DNA of 64,000 nucleotides from Pogona vitticeps. Taxonomy: Eukaryota > Chordata > Lepidosauria > Squamata > Agamidae. Position 1 is the stretch's first letter, and each line of letters starts with the position of its first letter. The stretch lies in the NCBI RefSeq assembly GCF_051106095.1, contig NC_135783.1, forward strand, positions 59,057,447 through 59,121,446. The letters are read 5' to 3'. The notes below the pieces were generated by a model, which made no database searches, was not told where the DNA came from, and saw only the letters and a program-made list of their open reading frames with translations. Of this stretch, positions 26,070 through 38,828 are shown one piece after another. The position numbers were made by a program, and so were the translations under genes.

Positions 26070-26149
26070 TTCCTTCCTTCCTTCCTTCCTTCCTTCCTTC
26101 CTTCCTTCCTTCCTTCCTTCCTTCCTTCCTTCCTTCCTTCCTTCCTTCC
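26070..26149. repeat. (TTCC)n microsatellite
   Basis: About 20 units of TTCC/CTTC run without interruption. Confidence 0.97.
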
Positions 26150-26477
26150 AAGGCTGCACAAGGGGCTTGAGAAAGTACCTGACCACGGGCTAAAATGTGT
26201 GTATTCACTTCTCTTAAATCACATTTCTCTCTCTTTAAAACTATTGTCTGCCTGCAGCCAGAAGGTAACAGTCATGTCATACACTAATTACTTATTCTCC
26301 AAAGTGTTTGCATTTGAAGAGGTTATCTTGAGTATCAGATTCAGCATCACTATAACTGTTTGGATTACTGGGGTTTTACCATATTGAACACAAAGTTGTC
26401 TGCCTGCTGCTCACTGTTGGCAAGCCAATATAAATAATAACTAATCTCAGTGTGCTGTTCTTACTTTGATCTTGTCT

Positions 26478-26612
26478 TTCTTCCTTCTTCTTCTTCTTCT
26501 TCTTCTTCTTCTTCTTTTCTTCTTCTTCTTCTTCTTCTTCTTCTTCTTCTTCTTCTTCTTCTTCTTCTTCTTCTTCTTCTTCTTCTTCTTCTTCTTCTTC
26601 TTCTTCTTCTTC
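26478..26612. repeat. (TTC)n microsatellite, about 135 bp
   Basis: A nearly pure polypyrimidine TTC run with a single TTTTC interruption near 26515; a mirror-repeat tract able to form triplex (H-) DNA. Confidence 0.97.
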
Positions 26613-27147
26613 AAAAAAAAAGAGACATGTTATAATAGCAGTAAGAACTTCCAGGCAGAGTATTTCTGGGAATTATTGCACTTGCATGGTGGTTAGTACC
26701 TGGCCGTCAGCCACTTTTCTGAAAGTATGAAGAGTAATGGATTAGGGAGTTTAAAAAAAACATTTTGTGTGTGATCTCAGTGTTGGTGAAAGGTGCCAAA
26801 ATAGTAGTTTGAAAGACAGAAGCTGTCTATCTACAGACTTTAACAATTTTAACTGGCATTATTATATATCTATACTTGACACCACTGACCTTGAATATTA
26901 TGAAATCTTTGGGACATATTCAGTTTGTCTAAAGACAGTATAGAAACTTGAGAAGTTTCTCCTCCCTCAGCCCACCACTTAGAGAATTGTCTACTGGGGC
27001 AGTTATCTATTTTTAATTGCAGGTAGCACCCAAAATATTGAGGCACCTGAAGTGGAGAATCAGCACAGTCCAACTTTCAATAGTACATTGAATTTGCTGC
27101 TCAAGGAGGAGGAGACCACACCATGTAGCTACATTTTATTGGTTCTA

Positions 27148-27416
27148 CCCTGTTTCCCTGAAAATAAGACCTAACCTGAAAATAAGCCCTAGTATGATTT
27201 TTCGTAATATAAGCCCTACCCAAAAAATAAGCCCTATTTAAGTGAAACCCTGCCCTCCACCATTGTGCAGCAACCAGAAGATAACATGACTATATTTGAA
27301 TAAATGTAGATTGTTGTACATGGGGAAAAAATAAAACATTCCCTGAAAATAAGCCCTACTATGTTTTTGGAGCAAAAATTAATATAAGACCCTGTCTTAT
27401 TTTTGGGGAAACACCG
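27148..27416. mobile_element. Tc1/mariner-like MITE, copy 1
   Basis: The element begins CCCTGTTTCCCTGAAAATAAG and ends with its inverted form (CTTATTTTTGGGGAAACACCG), flanked by TA on both sides (27146 and 27417), the target duplication used by Tc1/mariner elements. It has no coding capacity. The interior repeats the terminal word several times as AATAAGCCCTA. Confidence 0.75.
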
Positions 27417-29513
27417 TACATAAGTTTTCCTGAAATAGTCTTCAGGTGTGACCACTTTAGTTTTAATCAACATGCTCAGAGAGGAGCAACTAGTATCTCC
27501 ATTCTCCATTGTCCCTTCTGAAAAAGAGAAATTCCTGGTCACATGAGATCTGGAACCCTGGTTTTCTAGTGTTTGTCCTTGTCTGTAAAAACTACACCAA
27601 AGCAGGAGTCTCCTTGTCAGTTATGTCACCCTTCACATGGAGAAAGCAGTAGCACAGAGAGATGTCCCAGTCATTCCTCTAATCATTCCAATTACAACTG
27701 GGAAGCATCCATGTAGGCCTTAAGTGGAAAACTGTAATGACACTTGAGGCATTTTAAAAAAATATTTATTGCTACAAACAGTTAAGGAGGGGAAAACAGA
27801 ATGACCACCCAGCACCCTCCAATTGGTAGCATTATAAACTGTCTACAGTTATTGCAATATGTATTTTCACACGCAAAGGTCGGTTTTGTCAAACTGTGCT
27901 TTCCACAGTAATTGTGGACAGTTTCTGATGCTGCCAGTCAGAAGGAGCTGATTAGCTATTCTGTCCTTTCCTCCTTAACTAAGAGAAAGAACAAAAGAAG
28001 CAACACTGGGAAAACAGACAGGGCGACTCTAAACCAAAGGTTGAAATATTAGGATTTCTGATTGAATTCCACAGGTGAGGCAGGGCAACTGCAAAGTGAA
28101 GACAACATCTGTATGCACCCTTGGTCTTTATTATTACTTTGCTGCTGCAAATCAACATGGCTGTTCACTTAAATTTCCTAAGGGAGACATAGCTTTCTAG
28201 ACTTTGTTCAGCTTTCTGGCTTGAAGTAGAATTCTACCTGGTTCAGAGGCAGCTGAGGTGACACCAGGCCAGCTGATGCTTTGCTGAATCCAAACCTATC
28301 TTGATCAAGGAGTATTGGACATTATTTAGGAATATTCTCAACCTGGCCTAGATTATTCCCTGTATTGTTGGGCTGGCAGGTCCCTCGGTTGGCAGATCTC
28401 TGAGATCATTCAGCAGAAAGACATTTCTGCCGTCAGAACAGTCTTGTGCTTAATCTTAATTCTTCATATTTGGCCCATTGTTGAATTGCACAGGTAGTGA
28501 ATGATCCTGACAGCCTGAAGGTGGTTGCTGGAAGGAGGTGGAATATGATAGAACTTGTCCTCTGTCAGCCTGTGCTGATGAAGAGAAGCACCACTGACTG
28601 CAGTGACTGCCTCCATAGAGGGCCCAGTACAGGCACAAAGCTGAAATAATTGGTGTTCCTCCTGGCGGGGGCAAATATCTCTGAAAAAGGGGGATAATGG
28701 AGCTGGCTTTAGATCATCAGATCCAAATCTGCTCAGTTCTCACAAGATGAGCCCAATCCAACTCATTCATCTATAGTAGCCTTGTTAATTCTTTATTCCC
28801 ATACACACACCCATTGCTTTTGGTGGGGAAAAATGAAAATCTGCCATTGTTACTACAAAAAGCAATGCATTATTTGTTTGTCATTATATCTGGCCTGTCC
28901 TTCCTTCCTTCTATCCTTGTGTACAGCCTACATGTGATCATATTAGCAATACGTTTGGGTGTCAGGCAACTGTTTCAGAAACAGGAGTGAGACCCGTAAG
29001 CAGATCATTAATTATTATTTTTTTTAAATTAGGGAAGAGCAGCAGAGTTATGAAAAGAAATTGTTCCTCTCCTGCATGAAGACTTGTTCTTTTGTATTCA
29101 CAGGACTGAGATATAGAGGAGCTCCACCAATTACACTGTCACCGCCTGTCTTCTTATAATAGTAGCAATAATAATAATCCTTTCAAAAAAGGAAATTATT
29201 ATGGTATGTAATAAATTTTTATAGATAGGAATTGTTTATTACAAAGAACATTATCATTTATTCATAATTTAAATTAGAGCAAATTTAATATTTCAGTATT
29301 TTCATTAATATGTAATATAAATTATTTAGAATGAATTGTATTGTATTGCTTCAAATGTTTAGCAGATGCCAATTAAAATTGGTTGTTGTCATATGCTAGA
29401 GAAGGATGAAGTTGCAGCAGTTGTTGGGGGCTAATTTCATACCCTTATGGATATTTAAACAATAGACAAAATACGGGAGGAATACATTATTGCAACAAAA
29501 GCGAAGTGTGCTT

Positions 29514-29730
29514 TTTTAATATACCATCACATAGCACTTAAAGCACTCTCTGGGTGGTTATCAGTTTAATTATGCAGGCTGTGCATGGCCCCTAGCAAGC
29601 TGCATACTCAATTTATTGACCTCGGAAGGATGGAAGGCTGAGTGAACTTGAAGCCTGAGATTGAACCTGGGTCATGAGCAGAGTTTTGGTTGCAGTACTG
29701 CAGCTTAACCACTGCACCACAAGGTTCCTC
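29514..29730 (-). mobile_element. tRNA-derived SINE with LINE-type tail
   Basis: Read on the minus strand it starts near 29730 with a tRNA-like head (gtggtgcagtggttaagctg) and an intact-looking B-box region (gggttcaatc), then ccttccatccttccgaggtc and a tail ending ctttaagtgctatgtgatgg, a frequent squamate SINE layout. Confidence 0.75.
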
Positions 29731-30767
29731 AATAACAACAATTCCAAGTAACAGGACAGTAGTAGTATTAATATTGATATATTTTTCATGTTCCAGTGAG
29801 ATATGTTTGCAGATCAAACTGTTTCCCTCAACAGAATAGGCAGAATTTGACTTCCCCACTACTGTCTCTTCTGCACCCCAAAATTTGTTCTGGACAGCTT
29901 AGACCCCTCCAATTTCTGAGCTGCTCCACAGCCAGCATCCAGAATGGGAAGGAAGGAAAATCCCTTTGTCTTGGCATTGTAGCATGTCTGTGACTTTGGA
30001 TTTCATCTGTTGTTACGTTCAGACTGAAGGAGTAGAAGGTGTGGCAGGAGAAATGTTTCACATTTGCCTCTTTAGAACCGAAAAAACAATTCATATTAAT
30101 TTGCTCCAATGGACTTTATAGGATAACATCTTTTTCCAGCTGTATTGTAGACTTCAGTATCCCAGAAGAGTGCATTCTTGCAACCTTCCTCTTAGAAGCC
30201 AACTGTAGGTCAAACCAGAGCAGAAGTGTTTTATTCCTAATATCCATATAACTGTTATCCTCTGACACATTGTATTCCAATTGATGGGATCCAATACAAG
30301 TTCCCTTCTCTTTGTGTCTAGAAATCATTTATTATTCTGCCTGCAAATATTATCCATGTACAGTTTTCTAATGGCTGCTGGTTGGCCATGTGTTCCACTT
30401 TACAAGGACATCTTCTATTTGAAAGGCTATCTCTAGCTGATGCATATTGATGTGGGCACAGGTTTTCTGGGCATTTAAGAATTCTATGCTCTTGGAAGTA
30501 TTTGGCTTCTTTGCCTATGTGGATTTTCATACCTGCATCACTAGGTTAAGCACTGTCCTGTCGAAATTTGCTTGTCTTTGATCCCAAGATAAATGATCAT
30601 GCAAACAGCATCAGGGCTGATGTGTAGAATCAGATAAATAGGAAAGAAAATTGGCTGTGAATGACTGTAGCTAGTCCACAAGAGTATGGCAGAAATGCTC
30701 AGGAATTACTTGTTCCTCATGTAGATATGAGTAAGGTTTCATGTGCATTTATGTCATAATTGACAGC

Positions 30768-30890
30768 TAATATGATGCAGTAGATAGAGTATTGGACTGG
30801 GGCTAAGGAGAAATTCATTAACTGGTGGCAGTGGTAAACCATTCCTTAATTATCTTACGTACTTGAAAATATAATATAGTATACCTCCAC
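30768..30890 (+). mobile_element. tRNA-derived SINE fragment
   Basis: The sequence gcagtagatagagtattggactgggg followed by aactggtggcagtggtaaacc matches a heavily diverged copy of the family at 15880. Confidence 0.5.
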
Positions 30891-31299
30891 AATGAAACTA
30901 AAACAAAATATTGTAGTGTGGAGCAGTCCTTGATTCTGTCCAGTTGTGCACAGAAGATGCCATTTTGGTTACATGAGAATCTGTATTTGAGGATTTCCAA
31001 ACAACAGTTGGAAGGCAATGTGCCAGTACATCCCACTTCTCAGTTGACTTTCTGAATAAAGAAGAATATGGAAAAAAATTAGTGGAAAACCAAGGGAAAA
31101 TTATGAGTGGAGAATGACTTCATGTGAAGCCCTGTAAAATTTCAGTGGCTGAGGCAAGGCAGATGGCGTGATAAAAGCCTTAGCTGAAACAGCTCTGAGA
31201 GAATCTAATCTGTTATTAATATGTATATGATGTGATGTTTGATTGCTCTAAGTACAGAACTGAGAGTGAAGGTAGCCTAATAAAAAAGAAGCATAGAGG

Positions 31300-31712
31300 G
31301 CCTCGCAATGTCTGCCCACCTCATTCTACATACTGTCAGGTATCGCACAGTATCCAGCGCGGCCGCGGCGAGCATCAGCAGCGAGACAGGGGTGGCAGCC
31401 TTTTTGACATGACTGGCCCGTTCTGCTCGGTGGGAAGCAGCGGCGCTCCAGCCCGCCTCTTGTCTCACACATGCGTACTTGTGCACTAGTGCCGGTCACA
31501 GGGAGATGCAGGGGCGGGCCGGAGGCGCTGCGGTTGCACTGTGGCCGTACAATGGTGACAATGAATAGCACCTTTTATTTGATGTGTGGAAGGTGTGTGG
31601 AAGAGGGGGTAGTCTTATACGGCGAGTATATAATAAACTCTATATTTTGAGTGGAAATATTGGGGGGTCATCTTATACGCCCAGTCATCTTATATGCCGG
31701 CAAATACGGTAA
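31300..31712. mobile_element. CpG-rich DNA-transposon-like fragment
   Basis: A GC-rich, CpG-rich block (31345-31560) inside AT-rich DNA runs into repeats of CTTATACGGC / TCATCTTATACGCCC and ends at about 31712 with GCCGGCAAATACGGTA. These words are typical of a class of non-autonomous DNA elements with TATAAGACGAC-type termini. The opposite terminus is not seen, so the copy is probably truncated. Confidence 0.45.
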
Positions 31713-31889
31713 ATACTACAGTTAACACATAGCTTGTGTGCGTATACCAAAGTGCTTTTCTTTGTATGCATTTTGTAAAGTTTCTAGCACATCTTGATTT
31801 TTTAAATCTTTGATTTTCATTCATAAGACATATTTGATTGTATAAATATAGGTCTATTTTTTAGATGCCAGTAAATGTCTATCTTGCTA

Positions 31890-31932
31890 TTTGTTTGTTT
31901 GTTTGTTATTTATTTATTTCTGCCTCTCTATC

Positions 31933-31978
<46 letters not shown>

Positions 31979-31982
31979 AGTC
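31890..31982. repeat. Tetranucleotide microsatellites (TTTG)n, (TTTA)n, (TGTC)n
   Basis: Three adjacent tetranucleotide runs; the TGTC tract from about 31934 to 31980 is the longest and cleanest. Confidence 0.93.
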
Positions 31983-33827
31983 AGATACCGGCACCAAATG
32001 GACATATGGCTATCAATGATGTGTAAAAACAGTATATTACAGCAGTGATAATTTAGCCTTAGACATTTTTGTAAACAAAATCTGATATAACTAGGTCATG
32101 ACTAAACTGAGTTGTTTCCCCCCCCCCATTTTAATGCATATTACCAGCGCTACATAGTTGCAGGTTATACCATATGTATGAATCACATGTTTCTTTTAGG
32201 CCTGGACACTGCATTGCCACTATCCATAATTTGTGTGATATTAGCCATATTTCCTCTCTAACCCCTCCCCTTTCTGCCAATATCACCCCTTCCACTCTTC
32301 ACATTTCCTTTAACACTTTTTTCCTGGGGCAAATAGCAGGACAAAGGCCAATCAGATTATGTTCTACACATTGGTAGAAAAGGTTGGTGGGGACTTAGAG
32401 GAGAAATGTGTCTAAGGTCATGAAAAGTATAGTTAGTGGCAACTTCTACCCCAGTTCTACATTATATTAGGAACACTTGAGCTCACTGGGCTGAATCTAA
32501 TTGTTAGTCTCAATTAGAGTAGACCTAGTGATTGAACGGACCTCGTTAAGTCAACATTAGTGTAAGTCACATTGATTCAGTGGGTCTACACCAGTTGGAA
32601 TTGACCACTGGATTTAGGCCATTGATTTCCATGGGCTTCAATTTGCACTTCAATATAGTACAGTCCTGTGCACGTCCCCTTAGAAGTAAGTCTTGCCATG
32701 TTCAGCACAGCTTACTTCCTGTTAAAGGTGTTTAGAATTACAGGTTTGGGCAAAGCCTATTGCCTATTCAGGCTGATGCTATAATAAATCCAGGATGCTT
32801 CTCTCTGGTTTTTCTTTCTTTCTTTTAATTGCTTTGGCCTACAGGAAGCATAGCAGAGATATAATATTCCAGGGTCTTTTGCAAGCCTTTTCCATCCCAC
32901 AGAGGAAAGCGAAAGAGGTTGTTAACACGATCAGTTTAATCAGCCTGGCACACAGCACTAGAAAGATGCTGTTCTTTTTCTGGAGAGTTCCCCTGTGATA
33001 CTGGATATAGAAGTACCAGATGAGTATCAGCTACATGATGCCTCTCAAAACCAAGTAGAGCCAGGGAGAATAAAAAAGCACCGAGTAGCAGCTGTGGCCA
33101 TTAACACAGGCTCTCTAATCTGCTTTTCTTTTATTAGACTCAGGTCTCTGCTGAGGTTTATTCCAGATGAACAGCCTATGGCAGTTTTACATTATTATTA
33201 TTTTTACTTTCCTGATGGAAAGATGGAGTTCCACAGAAATAAAATAAATTAAGAAAAATAATTAAAAAGAGGGAAAGTAGAAATGGCAGTAGGTGACAAG
33301 ATATTTATTTTCAAGTAATGATTGAAGATGGTGGGACCATCACCCCAGGGATAGTTTCTGATCCTTCAAATGCACTACCACTGCAAGAAGATAACGTTGC
33401 CAGTGGTTTCTAGCCAGGATGGCTACAGAGTTCCTTCTGAATGCTGTCTGCTTGGGGGACAGGAGAGAAGGAAGGCTGTTGTATACCTATCCTATTTCTG
33501 TGGGTTTCCCATAAGCATCTAGTTGGTGGCTGTTGGAACCAAATGGCAGACTGCAGAAGCTTCTGTTCTGAACCATATGTTCTTATATTCTTAAGATCCA
33601 GTCTTAGAATGAATTCATATCCTACTTCATAGCAGATGGGAGAGAGGTGGATGAAGAGCCAATTATATCAGCTTGGTTGGCATGCAGTGGTTGCAGGCAC
33701 TTGAGATTAGCTGCCTGAGGGCTTCTGGGAGTTACAGTACTCCAAAACCTGGGAAAGGCAGTGCTAGATCCTGTAACAGGAGAGTTTCAGAAGGAAAGAC
33801 ACTTCCAAGTTAATATCACTAACCCTT
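31983..33827. other. Intergenic, old repeats only
   Basis: No gene is seen. 32500-32720 holds diverged copies of an old repeat with the words gatttccatgggcttcaa and agaagtaagtc. The rest is unassigned. Confidence 0.45.
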
Positions 33828-34225
33828 TGTTACAGCACGCCTACAAAATTTAATATGTTAGTGTGGCATACAGCTCTGCTCTCACCTGTCCGTCACAGCT
33901 GGGCAGGGGAACCTCAGCCAATGAGAGGTCAGAGGGTGATGCAGAAGGGGGAGGAGCTGGATTATATAAGGGGTGTGTGTGATGTGTGAAGGAGAGTTTT
34001 GGAGTTTGGAAGATGAGAGAGGTTGTTTGAGAGAGTGAGATAGATTTGTGAGAGCTAGTCAGTGAGGGAAAAGTCTGTGCGATTTAGTAATTGAAAAACG
34101 TGATTTAGAACTTGATTTGCTACCTGTGATTCAACCTTTTTATTTTTTGAAATCAATAAACAACAGTTTTGTTTTGAAAGAAACACTTGTCCTTTTTTGA
34201 GTATTAAGGATAGGTTGGTGGCAGC
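33828..34225 (+). mobile_element. LTR-like fossil (probable Ty3/Gypsy LTR with start of internal region)
   Basis: The segment starts TGTTAC, has a CCAAT word near 33918, a TATATAA box at 33963-33969, and an AATAAA at 34155, in the order expected of an LTR. It is followed at 34214-34225 by TTGGTGGCAGCAG, which resembles a primer-binding site region used by some Gypsy elements. No coding part or second LTR is recognised, so it is a broken remnant. Boundaries are approximate. Confidence 0.45.
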
Positions 34226-37141
34226 AGTTTGAAGAAGAGTAGTGAGCATTCCTGAAGGCCTGAGTTGACAGAGGCTTCAGAGTGGCATCAATTAAAAGTT
34301 GTCTTGGGGGAATTTTTTTAAAATGTAACTGCAAATTATTTGGGGAGCAGTTATACTGTTTTTTAACAGCTTCCTGACATGCAGCCATTAACCGGATGAT
34401 GGCTTTAGAGGGAGCAGAGAAATGAAACTAAGTTTCTAAATCATCAAATATTGGCCTTTGAAATTCCAGCTTTAATTGTGTTCTGTATTTATTCACACAT
34501 TTTAAAGAAAACATTGTTTCAGTTACTGTAATACTTTTGTTGCTTCCTTCCCACAAATAATTAAGGGAGAGGTTTAGAAGTCCCCTTACTCAGACTCTTC
34601 ATTCTGCACTGCTAGGGAGATAGCAGGTTCCATGAAATGCATGGAAGGCGGGAACTCACTTCCTTTGGGGAGAGTCTAACAGTGGTAGTGTGCGTCTTGG
34701 ACATGGGGAGGGGGGTTAAGTATTAGAAGAGGAAGGTATATCTAAGCATGCTACAGGATTTTTTTTTTTAAAAATGTTCTTGTTGCAGAGAGGTAGGGTG
34801 CATTTCCTTGTGTTTTCCACCTTTAAAGCACTACATGTGCAGTCGAACAGAATCCTGTAGTAAGAAACAACCATACTTGGCCTGGAAGGGATATAAAGAG
34901 ACCATCTGTTGCAGAGATTTGGGAAAATGTATGTATCTTTCCCCAACAGTGTTGTTGGAGACTCCTGATTTCAATCTAGAGCCTGTGCTGGTTGCACTAT
35001 CAATCATCACACAGAGCAGATGGGAAAAACACCAGTGTCAGGATAAGTCACCTAGTTCAGTGTAGGAACTTGCACTGAAATTCTAGGTGAAATTGAGATA
35101 GCATGTTGGATTGTTTGATCAGATGGGATCAAAGCATTCACTGTTTGATCCACTGCAGCAACAGGTTGGTTCTCTCCTTGTTCTGGTGATCACGTGACGT
35201 AACCACTGGAGTGAACCAGCCCTTACTCAGAGCATTCCTATTCACAACTTTCTGGGTTCCTGCTAGGCACTTCTACTTTTTATTTATTTATTTATTTTTA
35301 GTGTGGGTAGGATTTCTCCATTTTTATTCATTTTCAGTGTGTGTGATCACTGGGGGGAAAACAAAGCAAGCCTTCAGCTACCAAGGCTCCCTCACTAGGA
35401 GCTTGCAATCATGTGAGGTGACTTAAGACAAGAACTACTTCATGATCTTGGTAAATTAAACACTTCCTTTGTTCCTCCATGGAGTACCTGCCAGTGGTAG
35501 ATTTGGCTGCAGGCAGGTTTTCAACCAGACCTTAAAAACAAGTCAAAGGGGGGGGGGGAAGCCCTTTGTCACCCCTCCAGTTTCCTTCCACTTCCAGGAG
35601 GAAGTTTTCAAATTTTTAATATTTTTATAAGTGATACAGCATATTTGTGCTATGCTAATAGAGTCTAATTTCTGTCCATGTGTGTTTAATTTGCCAATAT
35701 CCTGAAGTAGTTCTTGTCTTAAACCACTTCACAAGATTGCAAATTCCTAGAGGAACCTGCCCAAATAAGGTTGCTTGAGTTCCAGTATGCCATTTGGGTG
35801 CAAGGATCACAACCAATGGCATACTGGACCTTTACCTGACCCCAGATGACCTTATTTACTCTGCACCAGCCCACTCCAAAACAGCCGGTGTAGACAAGTT
35901 TTTATTTAGAACTCATTCACATTTTACAATTTGTAATTGTTATCTGGGTAGACATTACTTCAGGAATGGAGAACCTTTAGCCCTCTGGATATATGGATGA
36001 TGTGTCATAGTCAATATGGTCAGTGGTAGAGGTTTGTAGTCATAATTCAAAATGTATATAGTACCAAGGTTCCCACCTCCATTTTGTTTCTTGTTTAAAT
36101 GCTATTGTTAATTTAAGAAATCAACAATTACCATCATCTAATATAATTTCTTTTTTTTTTACTCCTATCCAATTTCTCCAGAATATTTCAAGATCTAAAC
36201 TTGAAGTTCTGTTTCTGTTGAGAAATACCTGTTTGTTATAGCATGTTATTTTCCTCACTTCAGTATCTTAGATGTAGCTGTGCTTTGTTTTGTGATTGGT
36301 CACTAGAAGCATATCATTAGCCTAATTTGCACATCTATTTCCTGAGGCAGGCATCTGTGAGGAAATCTTGTCGAAGGAAAAATGTGCTCATCACAGGGAA
36401 TATGCATTTCCCTCAACATGTTGTTGACCATCTGTTACCACTCTTTGAAGATTCACAGTTTCTTGAGACAAGAAGGGTTTAATTTAATAATCTAGTTCCA
36501 GCTTTACCTGAAATTGGAAATCTTCTTTCTCTTCAGGGTTTCATTGTCAAGATCACAGCACAAATGATGTCTCAGTCACTTCGTCTGGGAATTCACAGCT
36601 TCTCACATCAAATCACCTTTTGCAAATAACTGGGAGAGAATCTTTAATCTTCAGTTGCTCTTGGAGACTTCCTTCTCCTCTTCCAACTCAAACCATAGAT
36701 TCTGATGTCTGTGATTTGAGCCCTTTAATTCTTCACACATTTCACTTAGGGTTTGTCATGCCTTCTTTTCTGCCTAGCTCAAGCTCTCAACTAAACCTGC
36801 TTTCCTGTTGGATCTGCTCCTTGTTCACACTCTTCAGCCAGACCCTTCTGACCAATAAAAATTTAACACTAATCTAGCCAAAATGTGTAAATAGTGTCCT
36901 CCCGTTATTGTGCTATAGTCTGAAACAACAGGCCACAGGTTCAGGGCAGTACCTCTGTTATTCCTTAGAAGAGCATATCCAGTGGACTTGTACAAATACT
37001 TTATTCCATCCCACTCACTCACTGTAAGCCACAGGCACTGTTATTATCTTCAGTTAAATCACCTTACTGTATATCTGAACTCATATTTTTCCTGACCAAG
37101 CTGGGTGAGAAAGGTGCTGTTATTTTAATATACATACTGTA
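34226..37141. other. Intergenic, nothing certain
   Basis: No gene is recognised. Short low-complexity runs occur near 34760, 35278-35298 and 36145. A weak match to the old palindromic repeat is at 35955-36050. Confidence 0.45.
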
Positions 37142-37424
37142 CCCTGTTTCCCTGAAAGTAAGACCTAACCTGAAAATAAGCCCTAGTATGATTTTTCAGG
37201 ATGCTCATAATGTAAGCCCTACCTCCAAAATAAGCCCCAGTTAAGTGAAACCTCGCCCTCCACCATTGTGCAGCAACCAGAAGAAGATGACATGATTGTA
37301 TTTGAATAAATGTAGGTTGTTGTACATGAAAAAAAAATGAAACACCCCCTGAAAATAAGCCCTAATGTGTTTTTTTGGAGAAAAAATTAATGTAAGACCC
37401 TGTCTTATTTTTGAGGAAACATGG
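37142..37424. mobile_element. Tc1/mariner-like MITE, copy 2
   Basis: Same family and orientation as the copy at 27148: start CCCTGTTTCCCTGAAAGTAAG, shared interior (caccattgtgcagcaaccag) and inverted end, with TA on both sides (37140 and 37425). The two copies differ by small indels and scattered substitutions, so both are old. Confidence 0.75.
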
Positions 37425-38816
37425 TATTAACATTAAAGTAATGCAAGGTGATAGTGTAACATGCAATGGGGAGGCATTATGTCTCAGGCTTTCAGTTGTC
37501 TTAAGCACGTCCTGAACATGAAAGTAAAAACAACTGTGAATGTGAACAATAATCTTATCTTTGGTGGTTGGTTGCCTGTATTATTTTCCATGTACTAGTA
37601 ACTAGTATATGACAAACATCAAGCTACTTTTATTCCACAAGAGCTTAGGATGTCTACCGTGTTTGATGAATACGATGCCAAAATCATTTGCGGTAATAAT
37701 GTATGATAGAAATGTTGTCTTTGCTGTCTTTATCATCAATTTATTGAAAATTACTTGCAAAATCATATTTTGTTCCTGTTGTTGTGGGATGGATGGTATG
37801 CAATAGCAACAGTAAAAATGGCAATGTGAGTTTCAGTTCTGGGAGAAAGGCAAGACAGAAAGAGAATAATTAAATGGATAAATATTTCCAAAAGTTTGTT
37901 TTGTTCATTTGTTTGTCCTAAATTTTAAATCTAGTATTTTTAGCCTAGATGCTTTAGATTGTGATCCAGATGTTTACATGATTGCAAACTGAACCACAGA
38001 TTGTGTTAGCAGATCAGGCAATCGATGCATTAATAATTCTTGCTTTTCAAGTAGCACTCCCCCCCTCCCTTTATGTGAGATAAAGAGTTAGTGGTATTGA
38101 TTTTATGGAAGGTTGTGTCATAACTCAGGAAACTCAATAGTGAACTAGAAATAACAAGTCAGAATTCTATTCCATGCTTAACAACTGTGATGCATAATAT
38201 GAATATCCAATTTAAGACTTCCGGCTTCCGGATGCCAACTATTGATGTATCCTTGTAGCGGATCGACATGATGCTTTATGGGAGTCTTTTCAAACCGAGT
38301 TCCCATTCTTCACTTTCAGACAGTATCTGATTATTTATGAGTAACCCCTATATTTGACAGCCATCAGTGCTACATACTGTTGTTATGACTAATTTGCCTA
38401 AGTGGGGTTGTGGGGGTGTTAATTGGTACTCTAATGTCAGCATACCACCAGGGATGTGTGGGGTTAGGTGCACTGTGTTTTCTCCTGCAGCAGTGGTGTG
38501 GAAAATTCCAGGACCTTTCTGCTAAATTATGCTGCCTCGGATCCAGGCGATCTAAGGCCAGATCCATTCTGCCTCTGGCTTGTCCCCAGGATGCTCAGTT
38601 TCAAGGCCAGTCTCAAGAAGGGACAACACTGATGATGGTGCATCTATGGAGATAATTTCTGCAGGTGTAACTGGGACCACCGGGGTCAACACAGATCCCC
38701 AGCCAGTGGAAAAGTACCCCGGCCTTTTCCTAACCTCATCCCTAGTGCACGTGACCAGGTGCACCAAAACCACTAATCCGTTTCCTTGTACAACCTGATT
38801 ACTTTTGGGCAGCAGT
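37425..38816. other. Intergenic, nothing recognised
   Basis: AT-rich to about 38400, then a more GC-balanced segment to 38800 with overlapping open frames (38370-38798) that have no family resemblance. Confidence 0.45.
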
Positions 38817-38828
38817 GTTGTAGCAAAT

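Larger units (their letters stand above)
22361..27145. other. Intergenic region with old repeats
   Basis: No gene is seen. It contains an old repeat copy at 22450-22520, a palindromic repeat at 23636-23800, a SINE at 23940-24105, a CR1-like or SINE-like fragment at 25916-26045 and two microsatellites. The remainder is AT-rich and unassigned. Confidence 0.5.
27417..31300. other. AT-rich intergenic region
   Basis: No gene is seen. SINE-type pieces lie at 29514-29730 and 30768-30890. Sequence from 29160 to 29400 is extremely AT-rich and unassigned. The segment 27750-28010 is repeat-poor and rich in ATTA/TAAT words and might be a conserved non-coding element. Confidence 0.45.
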
